From Geminocystis herdmanii PCC 6308 (GTDB taxonomy: Bacteria; Cyanobacteriota; Cyanobacteriia; Cyanobacteriales; Cyanobacteriaceae): a DNA stretch of 64,000 bases. The stretch covers positions 1,171,630-1,235,629 of the forward strand of contig NZ_CM001775.1 of the NCBI RefSeq assembly GCF_000332235.1, read 5' to 3'. A program made the translations under genes and the position numbers. The notes below the pieces were generated by a model, which was not told the DNA's origin, did no database searches, and worked only from the letters and a program-made list of their open reading frames with translations. Shown in pieces: positions 17,644-25,720 of the stretch (the stretch's first letter is position 1; every line of letters begins with the position of its first letter).

Positions 17644-18012
17644 TTAGGGAAAGTTTGGAAGTGGTTTTCTAAATCTATGTCCATTTGGTTCGATAACTAC
17701 AAATGCGTTGATTAAATCTACTTCCGAGTAATTTTCTAAAACTTTCTGTAACTCATTATGCACTGCTTTTACGGTAGTCGATAAAATTCTAAGATATATA
17801 ACTCCAAAGCCTCTTGCCTGAACAAAAACCAGATTTCCATAGTCTCTATCTCTAGTAATCAGAATTCGTCCTTGTTGTTGTGCTGTGCTAAGTATTTCTT
17901 CATCAGGTGCTTGTGAAAGTCCTATCTCGGCTACAAGTAGCACATCATGCCCAATGTGTCTTAAAAAATTTGCCGTAATCGCATATACATCTTGGTCTAG
18001 TAACAATTTCAT
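17644..18012 (-). CDS. DUF5615 PIN-like toxin
   Basis: 122-residue member of the DUF5615 family, a PIN-domain-like presumed RNase toxin. Acidic residues sit at the expected places: LLLDQDVY near the N-terminus, APDEEILSTA in the middle, and ILITRDRDYGNLVF. It lies 2 bp downstream of a DUF433 gene, the standard antitoxin partner. Classified as a VapBC-like type II module by family and gene order; the activity is inferred. Confidence 0.88.
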   Translation of the reverse strand: MKLLLDQDVYAITANFLRHIGHDVLLVAEIGLSQAPDEEILSTAQQQGRILITRDRDYGNLVFVQARGFGVIYLRILSTTVKAVHNELQKVLENYSEVDLINAFVVIEPNGHRFRKPLPNFP

Positions 18013-18014
18013 AG

Positions 18015-18239
18015 TTAAGCTAATACTAAATCAATATCCTCCGCCGCTACCAAGGCGATGGCATATTTGAGACAAGCACGAATATCCTCAACTTGTAAAT
18101 CAGGGTAATAATCCTGAATAATCGAATCAAAAGAAAGTCCATCATTAAGTAATTCGAGAATGCTTTGTACAGTAACGCGTGTACCTGCGATACAAGGTTT
18201 ACCGAAATGAATTTGAGAGTTAACAGTTATTCTGTCCAT
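18015..18239 (-). CDS. DUF433 antitoxin
   Basis: 74-residue DUF433 protein with the family signature HFGKPCIAGTRVTVQSILELL, then GLSFDSIIQDYYPDLQVEDI and a C-terminal helix. This is a winged-helix or MerR-like fold that binds DNA and neutralises the partner toxin in related modules. First gene of the toxin-antitoxin operon, probably autoregulated. Confidence 0.9.
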   Translation of the reverse strand: MDRITVNSQIHFGKPCIAGTRVTVQSILELLNDGLSFDSIIQDYYPDLQVEDIRACLKYAIALVAAEDIDLVLA

Positions 18240-18322
18240 TTTTCGAGCTAAATGTCAAGGATATTCTTATTTTAGAGCATCATTTGATGTTTTGGTTTTC
18301 TGAATCATATTAGAGGTTTTTT

Positions 18323-18339
18323 GGAGGGCAATGCCCACC
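18323..18339. repeat. Palindromic dispersed repeat, variant copy
   Basis: GGAGGGCAATGCCCACC, one change from the copy at 17571, again followed by CTACAATTATAAAAA. A second small hairpin CCCTCTTTTTAGAGGG follows. Together with the copies at 13763 and 17571 it frames the defence genes. Confidence 0.75.
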
Positions 18340-18394
18340 CTACAATTATAAAAAATCCCTCTTTTTAGAGGGAACTTTTAAGTAAATTTTTGAT

Positions 18395-18420
18395 GTTGGG
18401 TTTCGTTTCCTCAACCCAAC
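18395..18420. terminator. GTTGGGTT palindrome 3' of ppsA
   Basis: 8-bp stem GTTGGGTT/AACCCAAC with a 10-nt loop, 8 bp beyond the ppsA stop codon on the minus strand. Same family as 13657 and 60081. Confidence 0.6.
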
Positions 18421-18427
18421 CTACAGG

Positions 18428-20938
18428 CTATTTATTAGCGTCTAATCTTTCTTCTAATTTGGCAATATCAAGCAAGGTTTTTAGTAAAGAATCGGGGTTT
18501 AAACTCATGGAGTCAATGCCTAATTCCACTAAGAAACGGGCAAATTCAGGGTAATCGCTGGGTGCTTGTCCACAAATACCGATTTTGCGGTTATTGCGTT
18601 TCGCTTTTTCAATTACCATGGCTACCATATCTTTAACGGCTTGGTTGCGTTCATCGAAAATGTGTGCTACTAATGAGGAATCTCGATCGAGTCCTAATGT
18701 TAATTGAGTTAGATCATTTGAACCAATGGAGAATCCGTCAAAAATTTCGCTAAATTGATCCGCTAAAATAACGTTACTAGGAATTTCGCACATTACATAA
18801 ACTTGTAAGCCATTTTCACCCCGTTTTAAGCCATGTTTTTCCATCTCTGCTAATACTCGGCGACCTTCATAGGGAGTACGACAGAAAGGAATCATCGGAA
18901 TTACGTTGGTTAAACCCATGTCATCACGGACACGTTTAAGCGCTTTACATTCTAAACCGTAAGCATCACGGTAGTTTTCATCGTAATAACGAGACGCACC
19001 ACGCCAACCAATCATGGGGTTTTCTTCTTTGGGTTCAAAATCTGTTCCCCCCAAGAGGTTAGCATACTCATTGGATTTGAAGTCAGACATCCGCACAACT
19101 ACGGGATTAGGATAGAAAGCGGCGGCGATCGTACCTACCCCTTGAGCCACTTTATCCACGAAGAAATCTGCTTTATTTTGATAGCCTAGGGTTAACTCTG
19201 CAATCTCTTTTTTCGCCGTTTCGTCCGTTAATTCATCGAATTTCATCAAGGCTAAAGGATGCGCTTTGATTTGATTAGCGATAATGAACTCTAAACGAGC
19301 TAAACCAACGCCATCGCAAGGAATTGCCGCTAATTTGAAGGCTTCTTCAGGATTACCCACATTCATCAAGATTTTCGTGCGAGTTTTGGGCAAATTGTCC
19401 AGTTGAGTTTCGATGATGTCAAAAGGTACTAAACCTTCATACACTCGTCCTTCTTCTCCTTCCGAACAAGATACGGTAATATCTTGACCTGTTTTTAGCA
19501 TACCTGTCGCATTACCACAACCTACGATGGCGGGAATACCCATTTCACGGGCAATAATAGCGGCGTGACAAGTTCTTCCTCCTTGGTTAGTGACGATCGC
19601 ACTAGCTTTTTTCATGATGGGTTCCCAATCGGGATCGGTTTTGTTAGTTACAAGTACTTCACCTGCTTTAAACTCACCAATTTGATGGACGTTGAGGATA
19701 ACACGGGCTAAACCTTGACCGATCATTTCACCTACGGCACGACCCGTAATAAGTATTTCATTTGTATCTTTTAGTTTATAGTCACGGAGGACACTACCCG
19801 ATTTTTGTGATTGTACCGTCTCTGGACGGGCTTGGACGATGAACAATTGACCCGTTTGACCATCTTTTGCCCATTCAATGTCCATGGGGCTATTTTGACC
19901 CCGTTTTGCGCTGTAATGATCTTCGATAATACAAGCCCAACGAGCCAGAGTTAAGGCTTCTTCATCGGTAATGGAATATTGCAAACGCTCGGATTCAGAC
20001 ACGGGAACGTTTTTAACCTGTTTGCCACCGCCCAAGTCATACACCATTTTGACTTCTTTCGAGCCAAGACGTTTATTTAAAATGGGTTTAAAGCCCTGTT
20101 TTAAGGTGGGTTTAAAGACGAAAAATTCATCGGGGTTAACTGCACCTTGTACCACGTTTTCCCCTAAACCGTAGGCAGAAGTAACGAAGGCGGCATCTTT
20201 AAAGCCTGTTTCGGTGTCGATACTAAACATAACACCTGATGAGGCTAAGTCCGATCGAACCATTTTTTGTACACCCACAGACAAAGCTACTTCAAAGTGA
20301 TCAAAATCTTTTACTGTACGATATGATATAGCTCGATCGGTGAAAATGGAAGCGAAACATTTATGACAAGCATCTAAAACGTTTTTGACACCGTGTACGT
20401 TAAGATAGGTTTCTTGTTGCCCTGCAAAACTAGCGTCGGGTAAGTCTTCTGCTGTCGCGCTCGATCGAACTGCTACATCCGTATCATAGGAGCAACTACG
20501 CAAACGCATCATTTCTTCTTCATCATCGGTAGTGCAAAGATTAGGATTGTTACCGTAGCGTTGACAAAGTTTAAAATAAGCCTCAGAAATAGCCAAATTC
20601 AACTCTTTGGGGAAGGGAGTATTTAACACTAATGCCCTAGCTTGTCGCCCAACGGCTTGTAAATTAGGCAAATCTTCCACATCCAAATTAGCAAAAATCT
20701 TGCGCAGTTGATCTTCTAACCCTGCTTTTTTGACAAAGTAGCGATAAGCATAAGCAGTGGTTGCGAATCCTGTGGGTACATTAACACCTTTTGCAGTCAA
20801 TTGTTGAATCATCTCCCCAAGGGAAGCATTTTTACCCCCTACCATTGGCACATCTTCGATACCCACTTCTTCAAACCAGAGGACAAATTTTTCTTGTTTG
20901 GTTGTGGTTTCAATTCTTTCTGGAGCAGTACTTACCAT
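18428..20938 (-). CDS. ppsA: Phosphoenolpyruvate synthase
   Basis: Makes phosphoenolpyruvate from pyruvate and ATP, giving AMP and phosphate. 836 residues, complete. The ATP-grasp domain holds EEVGIEDVPMVGGKNASLGE, then RSSATAEDLPDASFAGQQETYLN. The mobile phosphohistidine domain has GGRTCHAAIIAREMGIPAIVG (His near residue 455). The C-terminal PEP-binding TIM barrel has VGLARLEF, MIPFCRT, FSIGSNDLTQLTLGLDRD and GICGQAPSD with its catalytic Cys. AGGAG precedes the ATG. The downstream palindrome probably terminates it. Confidence 0.97.
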   Translation of the reverse strand: MVSTAPERIETTTKQEKFVLWFEEVGIEDVPMVGGKNASLGEMIQQLTAKGVNVPTGFATTAYAYRYFVKKAGLEDQLRKIFANLDVEDLPNLQAVGRQARALVLNTPFPKELNLAISEAYFKLCQRYGNNPNLCTTDDEEEMMRLRSCSYDTDVAVRSSATAEDLPDASFAGQQETYLNVHGVKNVLDACHKCFASIFTDRAISYRTVKDFDHFEVALSVGVQKMVRSDLASSGVMFSIDTETGFKDAAFVTSAYGLGENVVQGAVNPDEFFVFKPTLKQGFKPILNKRLGSKEVKMVYDLGGGKQVKNVPVSESERLQYSITDEEALTLARWACIIEDHYSAKRGQNSPMDIEWAKDGQTGQLFIVQARPETVQSQKSGSVLRDYKLKDTNEILITGRAVGEMIGQGLARVILNVHQIGEFKAGEVLVTNKTDPDWEPIMKKASAIVTNQGGRTCHAAIIAREMGIPAIVGCGNATGMLKTGQDITVSCSEGEEGRVYEGLVPFDIIETQLDNLPKTRTKILMNVGNPEEAFKLAAIPCDGVGLARLEFIIANQIKAHPLALMKFDELTDETAKKEIAELTLGYQNKADFFVDKVAQGVGTIAAAFYPNPVVVRMSDFKSNEYANLLGGTDFEPKEENPMIGWRGASRYYDENYRDAYGLECKALKRVRDDMGLTNVIPMIPFCRTPYEGRRVLAEMEKHGLKRGENGLQVYVMCEIPSNVILADQFSEIFDGFSIGSNDLTQLTLGLDRDSSLVAHIFDERNQAVKDMVAMVIEKAKRNNRKIGICGQAPSDYPEFARFLVELGIDSMSLNPDSLLKTLLDIAKLEERLDANK

Positions 20939-21388
20939 AATAATTAATCTCCTTAATTATATAATCTCAAACAGCCTAGAAAATAGGGAGTAAACCTTAT
21001 CGTAATTGGGGAAAGTAATTTTTAACTTAATGTTTGTTTAAGATTCAGATTTTCGGGCAAACAAATATTAAGAAAAACAAAAGATTACCCCGACTAAATC
21101 TTAATTATATTTTTCGATAAAACTGTTTTTAATTCTTGGTTAAAAATCTTACAGTTTATATAAAATAAGAAAAATTAAGATCAAGTTAATATTTTTTACT
21201 TCTCTGACTGTTTTTTCTTTCTTTAAAATTACTTATCTGAATCTAACTTTATTAAAGCAGATATTATGACCAAATTATTTTTTTGATAAGAAACTTAACT
21301 ATTCTTTGCAAAGATTAAACTTTATATTTTACTATGGACTAAATTACTCATTCGATCGTATCATATTTAAGTTTTATTTGATATGGCA
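20939..21388. other. 450-bp AT-rich intergenic region upstream of ppsA
   Basis: No open frame longer than a few dozen codons and no RNA gene recognised. It should contain the ppsA promoter and 5' leader; no clear -35/-10 pair or NtcA-type site stood out. It ends at the inverted-repeat element at 21389. Confidence 0.5.
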
Positions 21389-21509
21389 CAATACTGTTCG
21401 GATAAGCCCCCAGCCCCCAAATTTGGGGGGAGTAGATTTGGTGAAAGTCCCCCATTGGGGGATTTAGGGGGCAGACTCAAGAACTTGAAAGACTAACCGA
21501 ACAGTATTG
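21389..21509. mobile_element. 121-bp MITE-like element with 13-bp perfect inverted ends
   Basis: CAATACTGTTCGG at 21389-21401 is exactly complementary to CCGAACAGTATTG at 21497-21509. The interior is a run of C-rich and G-rich palindromic words (CCCCCAAATTTGGGGGG, CCCCCATTGGGGGATTTAG). There is no coding capacity. It abuts the truncated group II intron ORF, so it sits at the truncation junction. Confidence 0.75.
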
Positions 21510-21896
21510 AAAACCAACTCACCAGACAATCCAGATTTAAGGGAGTATTTCACCAAAAGGAGAAAGAAACTGGACAAATTGGAGTCCGAAAAATTCAACC
21601 CAAGATGGAGAAAAATTGCATCGCAACAAAACTTCATCTGTCCAAACTTTCAGCAGTCGTTGTTTAATGGTGAATCCACGGAAATACATCACATCATTCC
21701 AAGAGCTTTAGGCGGAAGTGATTTCACTAAAAACCTAGTAATACTGCATTATTACTGCCACAAAGCTGAGCACAAAGTCGCTGTGAGGTCAACACAGAGA
21801 CACAAAACGGACACACCAAAAGAGCAATACTCTACGGAGAACGCAATGGAGGAATTGTCAACAAACAAGCAACCAATACAACTTAGTTTATTTTAA
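21507..21896 (+). pseudogene. C-terminal fragment of group II intron reverse transcriptase (HNH domain)
   Basis: The frame opens inside the inverted repeat (TTG at 21507). From about 21520 it reads like the end of an intron-encoded protein: NPDLREYFTKRRKKLD, FNPRWRKIASQQNFICPN, then an HNH nuclease motif EIHHIIPRALGGSDFTKNL and HYYCHKAEH. The reverse-transcriptase and maturase domains are missing. The expected second Cys of the zinc pair is Phe (CPNF), so the HNH domain is probably dead. It ends 16 bp before intron domain V, as intron ORFs do. Confidence 0.85.
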
Positions 21897-21912
21897 AGTA
21901 GTGTAAATGCTT

Positions 21913-21987
21913 GAGCCGTATGCTTGGAAACTTGTATGTACGGTTCTTAGGGGAGAAAAGGGGGGCAATCCCCTCTACTTACCCGAC
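21913..21987 (+). ncRNA. Group II intron domains V and VI (3' end)
   Basis: Domain V is the 34 nt at 21913-21946. GAGCCGTA pairs with TACGGTTC to form the basal stem that carries the AGC triad, closed by a GAAA tetraloop. The distal stem has two T-T mismatches, so catalytic decay is likely. Domain VI (AGGGGA...TCCCCT) follows, with the branch-point A in CTTACCCGAC seven bases from the 3' splice end. The intron therefore ends at 21987. The 5' domains are missing. Confidence 0.85.
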
Positions 21988-22012
21988 ATTGAAAGGAGCA
22001 GAGGACTGAAAA
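21988..22012 (+). ncRNA. Delocalised CAST homing crRNA: repeat handle + 17-nt spacer
   Basis: ATTGAAAG (21988-21995) matches the 3' end of type V-K CRISPR repeats. It is followed by the 17-nt spacer GAGCAGAGGACTGAAAA (21996-22012). The spacer is identical to the anticodon-arm region of the adjacent tRNA-Phe (minus strand of 22109-22125). Immediately 5' of that protospacer is GTA, a GTN-type PAM. Short solitary spacers against a tRNA gene are known for homing by type V-K CRISPR-associated transposons. The upstream part of the repeat is interrupted by the intron. Confidence 0.85.
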
Positions 22013-22068
22013 CAATGACTTAAATGACATTAATTTGTCACTGATGACAATTAATTTGGCACTGTACA
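22013..22068 (-). mobile_element. Terminal end of a type V-K CAST (Tn7-like) transposon, relic
   Basis: Reading inward from the tRNA side on the minus strand, the end starts TGTACAGTG and carries two direct repeats, seen on the plus strand as ATGACAATTAATTTGGCACT (22044-22063) and ATGACATTAATTTGTCACT (22024-22042). These match TnsB-binding repeats of cyanobacterial CAST ends. The terminal base is 22068, 57 bp from the PAM in tRNA-Phe, close to the known insertion distance. The expected 5-bp target duplication on this side is CTTTA (22069-22073). No second end, cas12k, tnsB, tnsC or tniQ is found in the window. Confidence 0.85.
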
Positions 22069-22073
22069 CTTTA

Positions 22074-22146
<73 letters not shown>

Positions 22147-22410
22147 TGACTTTCGTCACTTATCTAATATAACTAATTTTTTTCTAATTGGCAAGAATTT
22201 TTCTAAAATTTTTTAAATTAATTATGGTGGGCATTACTCATTCTTCTTAACCAATCCTTAAACCAAGTTTTCTTGTTTTGATGGTACGATCGAGCTATGA
22301 GAATTAGTTGTTTAAAATACCAGTATATCAAATTGTTAGAAACTAATAACCAAGAATTACTGCGGAATAAAACAACTTTTCTTGTTATGTTCCATTAATT
22401 AAAGTATTAT

Positions 22411-23412
22411 ATGCGTATTGGTATTAACGGTTTTGGGCGCATCGGCAGACTAGCATTAAGGGCAGGTTGGGATAATCCAGCCTTGGAATTTGTCCATATA
22501 AATGAGGTAAAAGGTGGAGTAGCGACAGCAGCACATCTCATTGAATTTGATTCCGTGCATGGGCGTTGGCAAAAATCTATTACCGTAGAAGATGATCACC
22601 TTGTCATTGAAGGGAAAAAAATTAGTTTTAGTGAATATAGTACCCCAAATCAAGTGCCTTGGGCGGATTTGGGAGTGGATTTAGTCATCGAAAGTTCGGG
22701 TAAATTTCGCACTCCAGACACCCTCAACCCCTATTTTGAAAGCGGTGTAAAAAAAGTTGTGGTAGCCGCACCTGTCAAGGAAGAAGCGCTTAATATTGTT
22801 ATGGGGGTAAATGATCATCTTTACAATCCTGAGAAACATCATCTCTTAACCGCCGCTTCTTGTACTACTAATTGTTTAGCTCCCGTGGTGAAAGTTATTC
22901 ATGAAAAATTAGGTATCAAACACGGCGTAATTACCACTATTCACGATGTCACGAATACTCAAATTGTGGTGGATGCCCCCCATAAGGATTTACGCAGAGC
23001 AAGGTCTTGTATTCAATCTCTAGTACCCACCACCACAGGATCGGCTACTGCTATTGCTATGATATACCCTGAGTTGAAGGGAAAACTCAACGGTATAGCG
23101 GTAAGAGTGCCGATGTTAAACGCTTCCTTAACGGATTGTGTTTTTGAAGTCGATCGAAAAACTACAGTAGCAGAAGTCAACGCTTTATTAAAAGAAGCCT
23201 CTGAAGCAGAATTAAAGGACATTCTAGGCTATGAAGAATTGCCTTTAGTATCTATAGATTACAAAGATGATCCTCGATCGAGTATTATTGACGCACCCTC
23301 CACTATGGTTATCGATGATACTCAGGTAAAAATTTTGGCATGGTATGACAACGAATGGGGTTATTCTAATCGTCTCATAGAATTAGTTAACAAAATTAGC
23401 AATCTAGGCTAG
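22411..23412 (+). CDS. gap: ArsJ-associated glyceraldehyde-3-phosphate dehydrogenase
   Basis: Type I GAPDH of 333 residues with the NAD-binding [14 protein letters not shown] at the N-terminus and the catalytic [11 protein letters not shown] (Cys151). [21 protein letters not shown] and [11 protein letters not shown] are also present. The segment [20 protein letters not shown] is characteristic of the GAPDH that pairs with ArsJ. It makes 1-arseno-3-phosphoglycerate from arsenate and glyceraldehyde-3-phosphate, which ArsJ then exports. The arsJ gene follows on the same strand after 221 bp. A glycolytic role is the alternative, but the neighbour favours arsenate detoxification. Confidence 0.92.
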   Translation: MRIGINGFGRIGRLALRAGWDNPALEFVHINEVKGGVATAAHLIEFDSVHGRWQKSITVEDDHLVIEGKKISFSEYSTPNQVPWADLGVDLVIESSGKFRTPDTLNPYFESGVKKVVVAAPVKEEALNIVMGVNDHLYNPEKHHLLTAASCTTNCLAPVVKVIHEKLGIKHGVITTIHDVTNTQIVVDAPHKDLRRARSCIQSLVPTTTGSATAIAMIYPELKGKLNGIAVRVPMLNASLTDCVFEVDRKTTVAEVNALLKEASEAELKDILGYEELPLVSIDYKDDPRSSIIDAPSTMVIDDTQVKILAWYDNEWGYSNRLIELVNKISNLG

Positions 23413-23517
23413 TCAAAAAATCATAGTAAATTTTTTATCACGCAAAGACGCAAAGACGCAAAGAGGTAAAAAGATTTCTATATCTTCTCTCAATGAGTAA
23501 CGCAAAGAAAAATAAGA

Positions 23518-23566
23518 GTTCAATTTATTGAACGTGAATCTATTAGCCGTGTAATTCATTACACGG
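23518..23566. repeat. Paired palindromes between gap and arsJ
   Basis: GTTCAATTTATTGAACGT (23518-23535, inverted copy at 52703-52720) is followed by CCGTGTAAT-TC-ATTACACGG (23547-23566), a 9-bp perfect stem with a 2-nt loop. They could form terminator hairpins after gap or operators for arsJ. A direct 8-bp array (CGCAAAGA) precedes them near 23440-23465. Confidence 0.5.
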
Positions 23567-23633
23567 TGAGCTATTAATTAACATCCTAATTTCTCATCTT
23601 TAATTCTTAATTCTTAATTCCTAATTGTTTTTT

Positions 23634-24866
23634 ATGGATAAAAATTTACGCAATTATGCTTTAGTTACCTCTGCTTATTGGGGTTATACTATTACTGATG
23701 GTGCATTAAGAATGCTCGTTTTATTGCACTTTAATAAACTTGGTTTTAGTCCGATCGAAATCGCTTTTTTATTCCTATTTTACGAAATATTTGGCATAAT
23801 TACTAACTTTTTAGGAGGTTGGATTGGCTCAAAATTTGGTTTAAGATTAACTCTCTATGGCGGTATCGCTTTACAAATTTTTGCCCTTGTTATGTTAGGG
23901 GTAATTAACTTTGAATGGGCAGTTTCTTTTCAGGTTTTATACGTCATGACTTCTCAGGCATTCTCAGGAGTAGCCAAAGACTTAACCAAAATGAGTTCAA
24001 AAAGTGCCGTACGTTTAGTTGTGCCGAAAGAGCAAGAATCGAAGTTGTTTAAATGGGTAGCAATTCTTACAGGTTCAAAAAATGCCCTCAAAGGTTTAGG
24101 CTTTTTTGTGGGTGCTTTTCTATTAGAAGTATTTGGCTTTAAAAATGCTTTATTTATTCAAGCATCGCTTTTATTTATCATCTTTTTAAGTGGTAAATTT
24201 CTTCCTAAAAATTTGGGCAAAATTAAAGCAAAAATTAAATTTAAACAGTTATTTTCTAAGAGTAAAGCTATCAATATTTTATCCTTAGCTAGATTTTTCC
24301 TATTCGGCGCTAGGGATATTTGGTTTGTGGTAGCCTTACCCGTATTTTTGCGCACTAATTTGGGTTGGAGTTTTATTCAAGTAGGTACTTATATGGCTTG
24401 TTGGGTTATCGGTTACGGTATCATTCAATCTTTCTCCCCCACCATCCTACGGCAAAATCAGGCGGGAAAAGCACCCCAAGCGCGTACTATCCAAATTTGG
24501 ACTTCTATCTTAACTATTGTACCAGTTGCGATCGCACTGGCATTCATGGCAGGATTCAATCCTCAAATCGTCATTACAGGAGGCTTAATTATTTTCGGTA
24601 TTGTGTTTGCTTTCAATTCTGCTGTCCATTCTTACCTCGTTTTAGCTTACACGGAAGATGATGACGTAGCCTTAAACGTCGGTTTTTACTACATGGCAAA
24701 CTCAGGAGGAAGGCTATTAGGTACAATTACATCGGGGGTAGTCTTTCAAATGGGCGGTATCGAAGCCTGTTTATGGATTTCTAGCTTTTTCGTTTTAATC
24801 GCTTCCCTTGTTTCCTTCAAATTACCACCGATAATATCCCAATCCCCTAATACCCCAATCCCCTAA
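23634..24866 (+). CDS. arsJ: ArsJ, MFS exporter of 1-arseno-3-phosphoglycerate
   Basis: Major-facilitator transporter of about 410 residues with twelve hydrophobic segments. Recognised by LRNYALVTSAYWGYTITDGALRMLVLLHF at the start (longer motif, first 20 shown in part by NYALVTSAYWGYTITDGALR), then GFSPIEIAFLFLFYE and GVAKDLTKMSSKSAVR. The ATG at 23634 is preferred over an upstream TTG at 23625. With the GAPDH upstream it forms a two-step arsenate resistance pathway. The stop codon lies at the start of an 8-bp tandem repeat (TAATTCCC, to about 24896). Confidence 0.93.
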   Translation: MDKNLRNYALVTSAYWGYTITDGALRMLVLLHFNKLGFSPIEIAFLFLFYEIFGIITNFLGGWIGSKFGLRLTLYGGIALQIFALVMLGVINFEWAVSFQVLYVMTSQAFSGVAKDLTKMSSKSAVRLVVPKEQESKLFKWVAILTGSKNALKGLGFFVGAFLLEVFGFKNALFIQASLLFIIFLSGKFLPKNLGKIKAKIKFKQLFSKSKAINILSLARFFLFGARDIWFVVALPVFLRTNLGWSFIQVGTYMACWVIGYGIIQSFSPTILRQNQAGKAPQARTIQIWTSILTIVPVAIALAFMAGFNPQIVITGGLIIFGIVFAFNSAVHSYLVLAYTEDDDVALNVGFYYMANSGGRLLGTITSGVVFQMGGIEACLWISSFFVLIASLVSFKLPPIISQSPNTPIP

Positions 24867-24982
24867 TTCCCTAATTCCCTAATTCCCTAATTCCCCAACT
24901 CTCCAATCAATTATCTTAATACAAGGGTCAAAAATTATTATATGATTGGAATGAACCTTTTTCGATCGATTTAGCTATTTGT

Positions 24983-25675
24983 ATGACAAATTTTACTGAA
25001 GGTAAGCAAAATTTTACAACTCAACTAGGTAATTTCTTCAAAACAGTAATTATTTTAGTCATGCTATCAGGGTTGGTAAGTGTTTTTGTGGAAGAAAAAA
25101 AAAGCGATTTAAAAAAAGCTAGTCAACATCTCATCTCTAGTATTTATGGGAGTCCTCCTCTTGTAATGGAAGGGGGAAATCCCTATATTCGCGCCTTGAT
25201 GCGCACCATTAGCGCCAGTGAATCTAATTATCTTAATCCTTATCATGTTATTTATACGGGGAAATATGTCAAGGATTTGAGTAAACATCCCAATATTTGT
25301 GTCACCATTGTTAATGGACCGAATGAGGGTAAATGTACTACTGCTTCAGGAAGATACCAATTTTTAAACACTACTTGGGCAGAAAAAGCCTCCTTGTATC
25401 ATCCTGATCCTTCAAAATTTTTGCTCTGGAAAGATTATAGTTTTGAAGCAGAATATCAAGATCAAGTGGTTTATAATTGGCTAAAAGATTCTCAGGCTTG
25501 GAATGAAGATATAACTAATTTACTAGAACAGGGTAAGATCGATCGAGTTTTAAAATTATTGTCTCCTACATGGACAAGTTTAGGTTACGGTATTGAAGAT
25601 AACACCATGACGAAACATTTACCCCAAATTTATCAGAAATTACTCAAAGAAGAATTAGAAAATCAAAGAAGCTAA
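24983..25675 (+). CDS. GH104-type (lambda endolysin-like) muramidase, membrane-anchored
   Basis: Lytic transglycosylase/muramidase resembling phage lambda R protein. An N-terminal hydrophobic helix (about 19-37) anchors or exports it. The catalytic Glu80 is in RTISASESNYLNPY, and the family signature ASGRYQFLNTTWAEKA follows. The C-terminus has SYGIED-like helices typical of the fold (SLGYGIEDNTM, HLPQIYQKLL). It is a single gene with no holin or other phage genes nearby, so a cell-wall remodelling role is more likely than lysis. Confidence 0.87.
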   Translation: MTNFTEGKQNFTTQLGNFFKTVIILVMLSGLVSVFVEEKKSDLKKASQHLISSIYGSPPLVMEGGNPYIRALMRTISASESNYLNPYHVIYTGKYVKDLSKHPNICVTIVNGPNEGKCTTASGRYQFLNTTWAEKASLYHPDPSKFLLWKDYSFEAEYQDQVVYNWLKDSQAWNEDITNLLEQGKIDRVLKLLSPTWTSLGYGIEDNTMTKHLPQIYQKLLKEELENQRS

Positions 25676-25680
25676 ATAAA

Positions 25681-25704
25681 GATTGCTTCCTGCTTCGCAA
25701 TGAC
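25681..25704 (-). repeat. Dispersed 24-bp repeat, copy 3 (diverged)
   Basis: GATTGCTTCCTGCTTCGCAA and four further bases, three changes from the copy at 7415-7438. It lies between the convergent GH104 and phosphoesterase genes. Confidence 0.8.
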
Positions 25705-25720
25705 AAGACTTTTTCACCTC

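Noticed and set aside
20939-21388. Second CAST end upstream of ppsA
   Set aside because: No TGTACA with TnsB-like repeats was found in this stretch or in ppsA's flank, so the other end is not in the window.
24983-25675. Prophage lysis module
   Set aside because: The endolysin-like gene stands alone among chromosomal genes, with no holin, capsid or integrase.
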